Positions 4,982-11,110 of a stretch of DNA of 11,110 nucleotides are shown one piece after another. The position numbers were made by a program, and so were the translations under genes. Source of the stretch: Actinomycetes bacterium (GTDB lineage Bacteria; Actinomycetota; Acidimicrobiia; Acidimicrobiales; JAKAOS01); NCBI GenBank assembly GCA_021790615.1, contig JAJYGW010000060.1, positions 2,140 through 13,249 of the forward strand, given 5' to 3'. The notes under the pieces are model-generated. The model made no database searches, was not told where the DNA came from, and saw only the letters and a list, made by a program, of their open reading frames with translations. The first letter of the stretch is position 1. Each line of letters starts with the position of its first letter.

Positions 4982-6568
4982 ATGAGTGTCACCGAAGTCA
5001 CCGAGCAAGCAGAGGTGCGAACGAGTGACGACCTTCGGGGCTGGCTCGGGCAGGTGGAGGAGATCGGCGAGCTGCACACGATCGAGTCGGAGGTCGATCC
5101 GGTCGAGGAGATGGCCGCGACGACCTATCTCGCCGCTCAAGCCGAGGACGCACCGGCGATTCTCTTCACCAACGTGAGAGGTTCGCGCCCGGGGAGTCGA
5201 GCGTTGTTCAACATGGTGGGAAGCAGCCTGCGCCGCTACGCTCTCGCCTTCGGGCTCGACCCCGGCCTCGACGCACTCACGCTCGTCCAGGCGACGCGAG
5301 ACCTGCTCCGGCGGCGGGTCGCGCCGGTGACGGTCGACGCCAACCGCGCGCCGATCAACGAGACGGTGCTGACGGGCGCCGACATCGACCTCGAGTCGCT
5401 TCCTGTTCCCCAGCACTGGCCACTCGATGGCGGCCGTTACATCGGCACCGCAGACGTCGTGCTCACCCGGGACCCCGACCTCGGGCACGTCAACATGGGC
5501 ACGTACCGGATGATGCTGCATGACCGCAACCATGTGGGCCTGTATCTGAGCCCGGGCAAGGACGCGCGCCTGCACGTCGCGAGGAGCTGGGAGCAGGGAA
5601 AAGACGTCGAGGTCGTCGCCGTCTACGGCGTCCATCCGCTGTGGATGATCCTCGGTTCACAGGCCTTCCCGAAGAACCTCTCCGAGCTCGACGCGGTGGG
5701 CGGTGTGCTCGGAAGGCCCTTCGAGCTGGTGAACGGGACCGTGAACGATCTACCGATACCAGCAGCGGCTGAGATCGCCATCGAGGGAGTGATCCACGTG
5801 GGGGCGACGCGCCCCGAGGGTCCTTTCGGCGAGTTCACCGGCTACTACGGGCGTCCCGAGGGAAGCGCGCCTCTCGTCGAGGTGACAGCAGTCCATCTGC
5901 GGCGCGAGCCGATTCTGACCAACGCGCTCATGGCCGACCACCCGAGTTGCGAGATGGGCCTGTTCAACTGTGTCGCCAGATCGGCCCGTCTCTGGGATGA
6001 CCTGGATCGCCTGGGCATTCCCGGGATCCGTGGCGTGTGGGCTCCTCCCGAAGCCGCCTCGGCCTTCGGCGTGCTCGTCGTCTCCCTCGAGCAGCGGTAC
6101 GCGGGGCACGCGGCGCAGGTGTTGGCCCTCGCCGCTCAGGCGCCGGCGACCGCCTACTTCACGAAGTGGATCATCGCCGTGGACGAGGATGTCGACCCCA
6201 CGGACTTCTCCCAGGTTCTCTGGGCCTTGAGCACCCGCTGCAGCCCTGCCAATGACATCGACGTCCTCCACGACACGTGGAGCACGTGGCTCGACCCCAC
6301 TCTCAACCCGCCGGAGATCCGAGCGTGGGGCTCCAAGGGCCTCATCAACGCCTGTAGGGAGCATCGCTACCTCGCCCAGTTCTCGACGCGGACCGCGCTG
6401 TCGTCGGCGACCTTCGAGCGCGTGGCAAGCCGCTGGAGCCGGGACTTCGGCCTCCCCGGCGAGGCGCCTCGCCCCCTTGCCTTCGAAGGAGGGGTCTCTG
6501 ACCTGTACCGCTATCACGAGACCGGTGAGCGTCTCTCTGGCCGTGAGAACGGTGCCAGCAGCCTCTGA
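4982..6568 (+). CDS. UbiD-family (prenylated-FMN-dependent) decarboxylase
   Basis: A 528-residue member of the UbiD family: cytosolic enzymes that remove, or in some cases add, a carboxyl group on aromatic, heteroaromatic or alpha,beta-unsaturated acids using prenylated FMN and a divalent metal. The family's catalytic Arg and Glu pair are visible: Arg176 in NMGTYRMM, and Glu279 and Glu284 in EGPFGEFTGYYG (equivalents of R173, E277 and E282 of fungal Fdc1). HDRNHVGLYLSPGKDARLH and FTKWIIAVDEDVDPTDFSQVLWA are also typical. Length is slightly above UbiD (about 497) and Fdc1 (about 500). The ATG at 4982 follows GGGAGGA at 4971-4977 with ideal spacing. No ubiX, needed to make the cofactor, is in the window. 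The aryl-acid ligase downstream suggests an aromatic substrate, but not which one; ubiquinone synthesis is unlikely since actinobacteria use menaquinone. Confidence 0.88.
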   Translation: MSVTEVTEQAEVRTSDDLRGWLGQVEEIGELHTIESEVDPVEEMAATTYLAAQAEDAPAILFTNVRGSRPGSRALFNMVGSSLRRYALAFGLDPGLDALTLVQATRDLLRRRVAPVTVDANRAPINETVLTGADIDLESLPVPQHWPLDGGRYIGTADVVLTRDPDLGHVNMGTYRMMLHDRNHVGLYLSPGKDARLHVARSWEQGKDVEVVAVYGVHPLWMILGSQAFPKNLSELDAVGGVLGRPFELVNGTVNDLPIPAAAEIAIEGVIHVGATRPEGPFGEFTGYYGRPEGSAPLVEVTAVHLRREPILTNALMADHPSCEMGLFNCVARSARLWDDLDRLGIPGIRGVWAPPEAASAFGVLVVSLEQRYAGHAAQVLALAAQAPATAYFTKWIIAVDEDVDPTDFSQVLWALSTRCSPANDIDVLHDTWSTWLDPTLNPPEIRAWGSKGLINACREHRYLAQFSTRTALSSATFERVASRWSRDFGLPGEAPRPLAFEGGVSDLYRYHETGERLSGRENGASSL

Positions 6569-7022
6569 GCTCGCGGTAGGCGGTGCGCGCCCTTGGAGGG
6601 TGCGTGCCGCTTGGCTCAACCCCGTGCCGATGTCCCGCTTGGCCGGTGGGCCGGTCCGCCCGCTCGGCACCCGCGCCGTAGGTCGGCTGGAGGCCGCCTG
6701 GCGTATCGCAGTGTGGCAGCCCGAGGGACTGCCGTCGTCCACCCGACAGGTCGGGAGGTGCTGCGGTAGCTGGCCGGCTCTGTGGCGCGAGGCGGCGGAT
6801 CCCGATCCGGTCGGGACAACGACCTCACCTCCGGCCTCGGCATCACGCGGTCACGCCGGATCCAACGTGCTGTTCCATGCCACCATGGGCAACGTCGCCG
6901 TGCTCGACGACGCGTGGTCGAGCACGGGCTCGGAGCGGTCGGGAGGGCGCTCCGGCAGATGCACAAAGTGGCTCGACGCCCGGGACCGCCTGCAGGCAGG
7001 GCCATCAGACGCGACGCCGTGA
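6543..7022 (+). CDS. Weak candidate ORF between the decarboxylase and ligase genes
   Basis: The plus frame that ends with TGA at 7020-7022 is open back through the end of the ubiD-like gene. Possible starts are GTG 6543 (overlapping the UbiD stop, 159 aa), ATG 6630 (131 aa) or ATG 6885 (45 aa); none has a clear ribosome binding site. About 80 % of codons end in G or C by hand count. The peptide has stretches with normal composition (RLEAAWRIAVWQPEG; NVLFHATMGNVAVLDDAW), and its stop lies 25 bases before the ligase ATG, as in an operon. The long hairpin at 6577-6613 lies inside the longest version. I recognise no family. Confidence 0.2.
   Translation: MRTVPAASELAVGGARPWRVRAAWLNPVPMSRLAGGPVRPLGTRAVGRLEAAWRIAVWQPEGLPSSTRQVGRCCGSWPALWREAADPDPVGTTTSPPASASRGHAGSNVLFHATMGNVAVLDDAWSSTGSERSGGRSGRCTKWLDARDRLQAGPSDATP
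6577..6613 (+). terminator. Long strand-specific hairpin after the ubiD-like gene
   Basis: Beginning nine bases after the UbiD stop, GCGGTGCGCGCCC (6580-6592) pairs with GGGTGCGTGCCGC (6598-6610) around the loop TTGGA: 13 continuous pairs, three of them G-U, extendable by three weak pairs to 6577-6613. The G-U pairs exist only in RNA read from the plus strand; on the other strand they would be A-C mismatches. This suggests a transcript structure rather than a DNA palindrome. It is followed by TTGGCT, not a T-run. It may end or attenuate transcription between the decarboxylase and ligase genes, or stabilise the 3' end of the first message. Confidence 0.5.
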
Positions 7023-7047
7023 GAGGTGCGGAGGAAGAAGGGGAAGC

Positions 7048-8706
7048 ATGGTTCGGCCTATCACCGACGGCTTCGTGCCGTGGTCGCAGGAGGAGTCGGA
7101 GCGCTACCGGCGGGCGGGCTGGTGGGCTGGCCGCTCGCTCGGGGACGAGCTCTGGGATGTGGCCGCCAATCGCGCCGAACATCCGGCACTCGTGGACGGG
7201 GACATCCGCCTGACATACGCGGAGCTCGCCGCGCGATCTGACGCGGCTGCGGGGCGGCTGCTGGACCTCGGCCTCGAGCCTGGAGACCGCCTCCTCGTCC
7301 AGCTGCCCAACACGTGGCACTTCGTCGTCCTCAGCCTGGCCTGCTTGCGGACTGGTGTCGTGCCGATCATGGCGCTGCCGGCTCACCGGGAGCTCGAGTT
7401 GGCGCACCTCGCCCAGCTGTCGGAGGCCCGGGGGATCGCGGTGCCGTCTGTCTGGCGCGGCTTCGACCATCAGGCCTTGGCGGGCAAGCTGGCCGATGCC
7501 CTGCCGGATCTCGAGCACGTCCTTGTCGCCGGGGGTGCTCGTGACGGCTCCATCGACCTCGACGTCGTGTGCGCCGGCCCCGAGGGGCGACCGCCGGAGT
7601 TGGCGTCGCCGAGTGGCGGGGACATCGCGCTCTTCCTCCTCTCCGGCGGCACGACCGGTCTGCCGAAGCTCATCAGCCGCACGCACCAGGACTACGCCTA
7701 CAACGCCAGGTGCAGCGCGGTGACGAGCGGCATGAGCGGCGACACGGTGTACCTGGCCGCGTTGCCAGCCAGCCACAACTTCGCACTGGCCTGCCCGGGC
7801 GTCCTCGGTACCCTGCTGAGCGGCGGCACGGTCGTCATGCTGGCCTCACCGGAGCCAGCTGGCGCATTTGCAACCATCGCCCGCGAGCACGTGACCCACA
7901 CTGCCGTTGTACCTGCTGTGGCGCAGCGCTGGATGGAGCGCCGGGAGCAGGGGGCCGGCGATGATCTGAGCTCGCTCGAGGTTCTCCAGGTCGGAGGGGC
8001 GCGAATCGCCGATGAGCTCGCACGGCGTGTCACCCCGCTGCTCGGATGCACCCTCCAGCAGGTTTTCGGCATGGCCGAGGGGCTCATCAACATGACCCGC
8101 CTCGATGACCCGCCGGACGTGATCTGCTCGACCCAGGGCCGCCCCATGAGCCCGGGCGACGAGGTGCGCCTGGTCGACATAGAGGGTAGGGGGGTCGGGC
8201 CCGACGAGTCCGGACTGCTCCTGACCCGCGGGCCGTACACGCCCCGCGGCTACTACCGAGCGGAGGAGCAGAACGCGAGGGCGTTCACCCCGGAGGGTTG
8301 GTACCGCAGCGGAGACGTCTGCCGCACGACCCCGGAGGGCAATCTCGTCGTCGAGGGCCGCGACAAGGACATCATCAACCGCGGCGGCGAGAAGGTGTCA
8401 GCGGAGGTGGTCGAGAACCTTGCGTACCAGGTCGCCGACGTGCGAGAGGCGGCCGCTGTCGCCATGCCCGACCCGGTGCTCGGTGAGCGGGTGTGCCTCT
8501 ATGCCGTCCTCAGGCCAGGGGCGAGTCTGGACCTCACGTCCCTGCGCGCTCGGATGACCGAGGCAGGGGTGGCCGCCTACATGCTGCCCGAGCGGCTCGA
8601 GCTCTGCGACGAGATCCCGAAGACTCAGGTGGGAAAGATCGACAAGAAGGCCCTGCGCGAGCGAGTTGCCCGGCTGGCTGCAGCCGGAGAGCTGTCTGCG
8701 CACTGA
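7048..8706 (+). CDS. Aryl-acid AMP ligase, salicylate/2,3-dihydroxybenzoate type (DhbE/MbtA-like)
   Basis: A 552-residue ANL-superfamily adenylating enzyme of the DhbE/EntE/MbtA group, which activates an ortho-hydroxybenzoate with ATP and passes it to a carrier-protein thiol or CoA. Motifs: P-loop SGGTTGLPK (199-207), aryl-pocket SHNFALACPG (242-251), LQVGGARIADE, QQVFGMAEGLINMTRLDDP (Phe340, Glu344), GRPMSPGDEVRLVD, YRSGDVCR, EGRDKDIINRGGEKVSAEVVEN, and the A10 lysine Lys530 in TQVGKIDKKAL. Asn244 matches DhbE Asn235. Cys249 takes the place of DhbE Ser240; this position is Ser in dihydroxybenzoate-activating enzymes and Cys in salicylate-activating MbtA, favouring salicylate. The ATG at 7048 follows GAAGGGGAAGC, and homologues begin with a similar DGFVPW segment. 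No carrier protein, NRPS or salicylate synthase gene is in the window. A salicylyl-AMP/CoA ligase in catabolism (as reported for SdgA of Streptomyces) is a real alternative. Confidence 0.87.
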   Translation: MVRPITDGFVPWSQEESERYRRAGWWAGRSLGDELWDVAANRAEHPALVDGDIRLTYAELAARSDAAAGRLLDLGLEPGDRLLVQLPNTWHFVVLSLACLRTGVVPIMALPAHRELELAHLAQLSEARGIAVPSVWRGFDHQALAGKLADALPDLEHVLVAGGARDGSIDLDVVCAGPEGRPPELASPSGGDIALFLLSGGTTGLPKLISRTHQDYAYNARCSAVTSGMSGDTVYLAALPASHNFALACPGVLGTLLSGGTVVMLASPEPAGAFATIAREHVTHTAVVPAVAQRWMERREQGAGDDLSSLEVLQVGGARIADELARRVTPLLGCTLQQVFGMAEGLINMTRLDDPPDVICSTQGRPMSPGDEVRLVDIEGRGVGPDESGLLLTRGPYTPRGYYRAEEQNARAFTPEGWYRSGDVCRTTPEGNLVVEGRDKDIINRGGEKVSAEVVENLAYQVADVREAAAVAMPDPVLGERVCLYAVLRPGASLDLTSLRARMTEAGVAAYMLPERLELCDEIPKTQVGKIDKKALRERVARLAAAGELSAH

Positions 8707-8833
8707 TCGGCTGCCCGGCATGCGCCGGTGGTGCCGCGAAGTCAAGGGGGGCGAGCCATCGGCCGACACCTGGTACGCGAAGCACTCGCCGCGTGGGGCG
8801 CTTGAGCGACTTGCTGGCGGGCCGTGAGAGCGA

Positions 8834-8853
8834 CGAAGGACCGGGTCCCTTCG
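8834..8853. terminator. Candidate terminator hairpin in the convergent spacer
   Basis: CGAAGG (8834-8839) pairs with CCTTCG (8848-8853); two inner pairs (A-T, C-G) form past one bulged C around a short loop. It lies 128 bases after the ligase stop and 130 before the MFS stop, where two facing genes would be expected to end transcription. There is no T-run. Position makes it plausible; sequence alone is weak. Confidence 0.35.
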
Positions 8854-8911
8854 GGCTCCCACTGCAGTCTTCCAGGTCGGCCGTTGAGCATGCTTGCCGA
8901 CAGGGACCGGG

Positions 8912-8945
8912 CCGGAGAGGCGCCTCCGGACAGCCACGGCCGGAG
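8912..8945. repeat. Cluster of CCGGAG/CTCCGG inverted repeats
   Basis: CCGGAG (8912-8917), CTCCGG (8924-8929) and CCGGAG (8940-8945) alternate in orientation, so the middle copy can pair with either neighbour; GAGGCGCCTC (8917-8926) is a perfect palindrome. They sit 38-71 bases downstream of the MFS stop codon as read on the minus strand. They may act as a terminator for the MFS gene or be GC-rich coincidence. Confidence 0.3.
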
Positions 8946-8982
8946 CGGCGGTCGCCCCCGAATGCCCTGACGCCGTCGCCGC

Positions 8983-10215
8983 TCACGAGCTCTCCTCTGC
9001 GCCGCCGAACCCCCGAGGGGTCTGAGCTCTCCACAGCGGGATGAACGCCAGGACGGCGACGCACTGGACCGCCACCACGAAGTAGATGGCGTCGTCGATC
9101 GAGATGTCGTAGAAGACGCCGATGAGGGCGGAGCCAGCCAGCCAGGCCACCCCGTAGACGGCGGTGAAGGTCCCGAAGCCCACGCCGCGCCGGCCGGCGG
9201 GGACGAGGTCGGCCACCGCCGCCCGCATGGTCGACTCGTGCACGCCCATCACCGCTCCCCACAGCACGGCACCGGCCGAGACGAGCGGTACCGCCGTCGA
9301 GAACGACAAGAACGGCACCGCAGCTCCGAGGAGGGGAAGCACCACGAGGCCACGCAGGCCGAACCGGTCGTACACCCGTCCCGAGACGAGGGCAGTAAGG
9401 GCGGCGACCCCCATGGCGAGCGCGTACAGCACGGGGATGACCGGTTCCGAGACGACGTGGTGGCGCTGAAGGTGGTAGGCGAGTACGGCGAAGGTGGAGA
9501 AGCCGGCGAGCGTGGCGGCGCTGAAGGCGGCGTACTGCCAGTAGCGACGGCTGAAGCCCCGCAACGACACCGCCCTCGTCTGGGGTGCCCGGACGCCCCG
9601 GTCGTAGGCGGCGGGCACCGGGACCCGGCGGCGCAGGTACCCGAGCACCGCCAAGGCGGCCACTCCGGGGACGGCCAGCACCACGAAGGCGTCATGGTAA
9701 CCGTGGTGGGTCGCGAGCACCGCGGCCACGACGAGCGGTCCGACCATGGCGCCCGACTGGTCGAGTGCCTCGTGCGCGGCGAAGGCGCGGCCCCGGCCGA
9801 GGTCGACGCTCGCCTCGGCGAGCATCGTGTCACGGGCCGGGGTCCGCACCGCCTTGCCGAATCGCTCTGCCACGACGAGCAGGCAGGCGACGCCGAGCGG
9901 GCCACCCGCGCCGAGCAAGGGCACCGATACCACTGTGATGGCGTAGCCGGTGATGCTGATGGCCCACTGCCGGCCGCTGCGGTCCGACCAGCGACCGCTC
10001 GCGAGGCGGAAGACGAGCGCCACTGCCTCGCCGAGTCCTGTGATGACACCGACGAGCGCTGCGGAGGCTCCGTAGGTGGCCAGATAGGGACCGACGATGC
10101 TGCGCGCCCCTTCGTACACGAAGTCGGCGAGGCCGCTCACGACGCCGAAGACGAGCACGAAGCGGAGTGGACCGAGCCGGTTCGGGCCGGTCGTCTCCCG
10201 CACACCCTCGCTCAT
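8983..10215 (-). CDS. Major facilitator superfamily transporter (12 TM)
   Basis: A 410-residue inner-membrane secondary transporter with about twelve hydrophobic helices. MFS motif A is intact after helix 2 (GRWSDRSGR, residues 74-82), with its counterpart SGRVYDRFG in the second half. Two further conserved segments, KAVRTPARDTML (121-132) and HEALDQSGAMVGP (148-160), characterise a subgroup of MFS proteins of unassigned substrate that I recall from bacteria and archaea. The ATG at 10215 is preferred to the in-frame ATG at 10251 because AGGAG (10223-10219) lies just before it, although only three bases away. It faces the ligase gene and diverges from the oxidoreductase gene. Export or import of an aryl acid would suit the neighbourhood, but nothing in the sequence shows this. 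Confidence 0.88.
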   Translation of the reverse strand: MSEGVRETTGPNRLGPLRFVLVFGVVSGLADFVYEGARSIVGPYLATYGASAALVGVITGLGEAVALVFRLASGRWSDRSGRQWAISITGYAITVVSVPLLGAGGPLGVACLLVVAERFGKAVRTPARDTMLAEASVDLGRGRAFAAHEALDQSGAMVGPLVVAAVLATHHGYHDAFVVLAVPGVAALAVLGYLRRRVPVPAAYDRGVRAPQTRAVSLRGFSRRYWQYAAFSAATLAGFSTFAVLAYHLQRHHVVSEPVIPVLYALAMGVAALTALVSGRVYDRFGLRGLVVLPLLGAAVPFLSFSTAVPLVSAGAVLWGAVMGVHESTMRAAVADLVPAGRRGVGFGTFTAVYGVAWLAGSALIGVFYDISIDDAIYFVVAVQCVAVLAFIPLWRAQTPRGFGGAEESS

Positions 10216-10397
10216 CGGCTCCTGCCTACCCCACCGGGGATCGCGGTGCACCCGCGCCGCCGCTCTCCATCGCCGTGGGCCTGGCGGAGGCCGGTGTGCC
10301 TACGACTGCCGCCAGCTCCGGCGAGCGGCGCCGGTCACACGTAGCCCACCGAGGTCCAGATTGCCGCGCCCGCCCCGATCCGGTAGTCATCTTCTCC
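10216..10397. promoter_or_regulatory. Divergent intergenic region between the MFS and oxidoreductase genes
   Basis: These 182 bases must hold the promoters of both divergent genes. On the minus strand AGGAG (10223-10219) is the ribosome binding site of the MFS gene. On the plus side GGTAGTCAT (10382-10390) ends seven bases before the oxidoreductase ATG and could be an imperfect -10 of a leaderless message. No Shine-Dalgarno site precedes that ATG. No strong operator dyad was found. Confidence 0.35.
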
Positions 10398-11110
10398 ATG
10401 GCAACCGCCTCCCTCGAACAGCGCTATCGGGGGCGCAGTCTCTGGCTCGACCACGCGCCCGGGCCGCTCTCGCCTCGTCCGTCCCTCTCGGGTGACGCCC
10501 AGTTCGATGTGGCCGTCGTCGGAGCGGGCTTCACTGGGCTGTGGACCGCGTACTACGTGAAGCGAGACCGGCCCGACGCCCGAGTCGCCGTCGTCGAACG
10601 GGAGATTGCCGGCTTCGGGCCGTCGGGCAGGAACGGCGGCTGGGTGTCGGCCAGGATCGCTGGCAGCCCGAGCGTCTATGCCGAGCGGCACGGGCCCGAG
10701 GCGGTCCGGCGGGCGGAGCGGGAGACCTTCTCGACGGTGGACGAGATCGGCCGCGTGGCGCGAGAAGAGAGGATCGACTGCGGCTTCGAGAAGGCGGGCA
10801 CCGTCGCCCTCGCCATGACGGCGCCTCAGGTCTCGCGCGCCCGCAGCGAGATCGATGCGGCCCGAAGGATCGGCCTCGGCGAGGACGACGTGCGGGTGCT
10901 CGAGGCGAGCGAGCTCGAGCAACTCGTGCGCGTCCCCGGCTGCCGGCTCGCCCTCTACTCTCCCCACTCCGCCAGGATCGACCCGGCGCGGCTGGCGAGG
11001 GGACTGGCCGAGGCATGCGAACGCGCCGGCGTGGTCATCTTCGAGCGGACCGAAGCGCTGCAGGTCGTCCCGGGGCGGGTGCGGTGCCGCCAGGGCACAC
11101 TGACCGCGGA
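10398..11110 (+). CDS. FAD-dependent oxidoreductase, DAO family (N-terminal part, cut by right edge)
   Basis: The first 237 codons of a glycine/D-amino-acid oxidase-type flavoprotein; the family is usually 400-480 residues, so about half is missing. After a 36-residue lead typical of the PuuB-like branch (SLWLDHAPGPLSPRPSL), the Rossmann FAD motif VVGAGFTGLWTAYYV (glycines 42, 44, 47) appears, with the ribose-binding acidic residue Glu67 in VAVVERE and the isoalloxazine-side motif GFGPSGRNGGW (72-82). These enzymes oxidise an amine or amino acid at the C-N bond with release of H2O2 or electron transfer; gamma-glutamylputrescine oxidase is one member. The substrate cannot be told from this half. 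The ATG at 10398 has no ribosome binding site and is probably leaderless. The frame has no stop before the edge. Confidence 0.85.
   Translation, partial: MATASLEQRYRGRSLWLDHAPGPLSPRPSLSGDAQFDVAVVGAGFTGLWTAYYVKRDRPDARVAVVEREIAGFGPSGRNGGWVSARIAGSPSVYAERHGPEAVRRAERETFSTVDEIGRVAREERIDCGFEKAGTVALAMTAPQVSRARSEIDAARRIGLGEDDVRVLEASELEQLVRVPGCRLALYSPHSARIDPARLARGLAEACERAGVVIFERTEALQVVPGRVRCRQGTLTA

Noticed and set aside
5750..6742. 330-codon minus-strand frame opposite the UbiD 3' end
   Set aside because: Antisense to the UbiD coding sequence with its catalytic residues; no recognisable domain.
10216..10251. Start of the MFS gene at 10251
   Set aside because: The extra 12 residues are polar and lack a ribosome binding site, while the ATG at 10215 has AGGAG just upstream.
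9238..10344. 368-codon plus-strand frame opposite the MFS gene
   Set aside because: His/Glu/Gly/Arg-rich antisense shadow of a gene with clear MFS motifs and twelve hydrophobic helices.
10335..10967. 210-codon minus-strand frame opposite the oxidoreductase gene
   Set aside because: Antisense to a clear FAD-binding protein reading; composition is shadow-like.

Overview
The window is high-GC DNA (about 70 % GC, codons ending mostly in G or C) that looks like a chromosomal stretch of an actinobacterium, possibly one outside the best-studied orders. This rests on an EgtE protein closely resembling the mycobacterial ergothioneine enzyme, an aryl-acid adenylating enzyme of the DhbE/MbtA type, and several genes that lack a Shine-Dalgarno site and have a TANNNT box 6-8 bases before the start codon (leaderless style). 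I see no insertion sequence, CRISPR array, tRNA or rRNA.

Layout, left to right. Bases 1-509 hold only weak candidates: the start of a possible minus-strand gene running off the left edge, and a 34-codon minus-strand ORF with a good ribosome binding site. Then comes egtE (510-1652, +), a 600-base gap with a partial coding signal, and a short alanyl-tRNA synthetase-like protein (2253-4148, +). The latter has catalytic and editing domains but no C-terminal C-Ala domain. An 833-base gap follows. Its right part looks like a regulatory leader: an AT-rich inverted-repeat island, promoter-like boxes and about 170 bases of hairpin-forming DNA. This leader precedes a UbiD-family, prenylated-FMN-dependent decarboxylase (4982-6568, +). 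A long strand-specific hairpin and about 480 bases separate it from an aryl-acid AMP ligase of the salicylate/2,3-dihydroxybenzoate type (7048-8706, +). Facing these, across a hairpin-rich convergent spacer, lies a 12-helix MFS transporter (8983-10215, -). The last gene is divergent from it: a FAD-dependent DAO-family oxidoreductase (10398 onward, +), cut by the right edge.

How the genes may work together. The UbiD decarboxylase and the aryl-acid ligase form the most suggestive unit. One handles carboxylation or decarboxylation of an unsaturated or aromatic acid; the other activates an ortho-hydroxy aryl carboxylate, with a Cys at the pocket position that is Cys in salicylate-activating MbtA. 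No isochorismate enzymes, NRPS or aryl carrier protein gene is present in the window, so a siderophore role is not supported locally. A catabolic or unknown aryl-acid route is at least as likely. EgtE is the last enzyme of ergothioneine synthesis, but egtA-D are not here. The MFS transporter and the DAO oxidoreductase have no assignable substrate.
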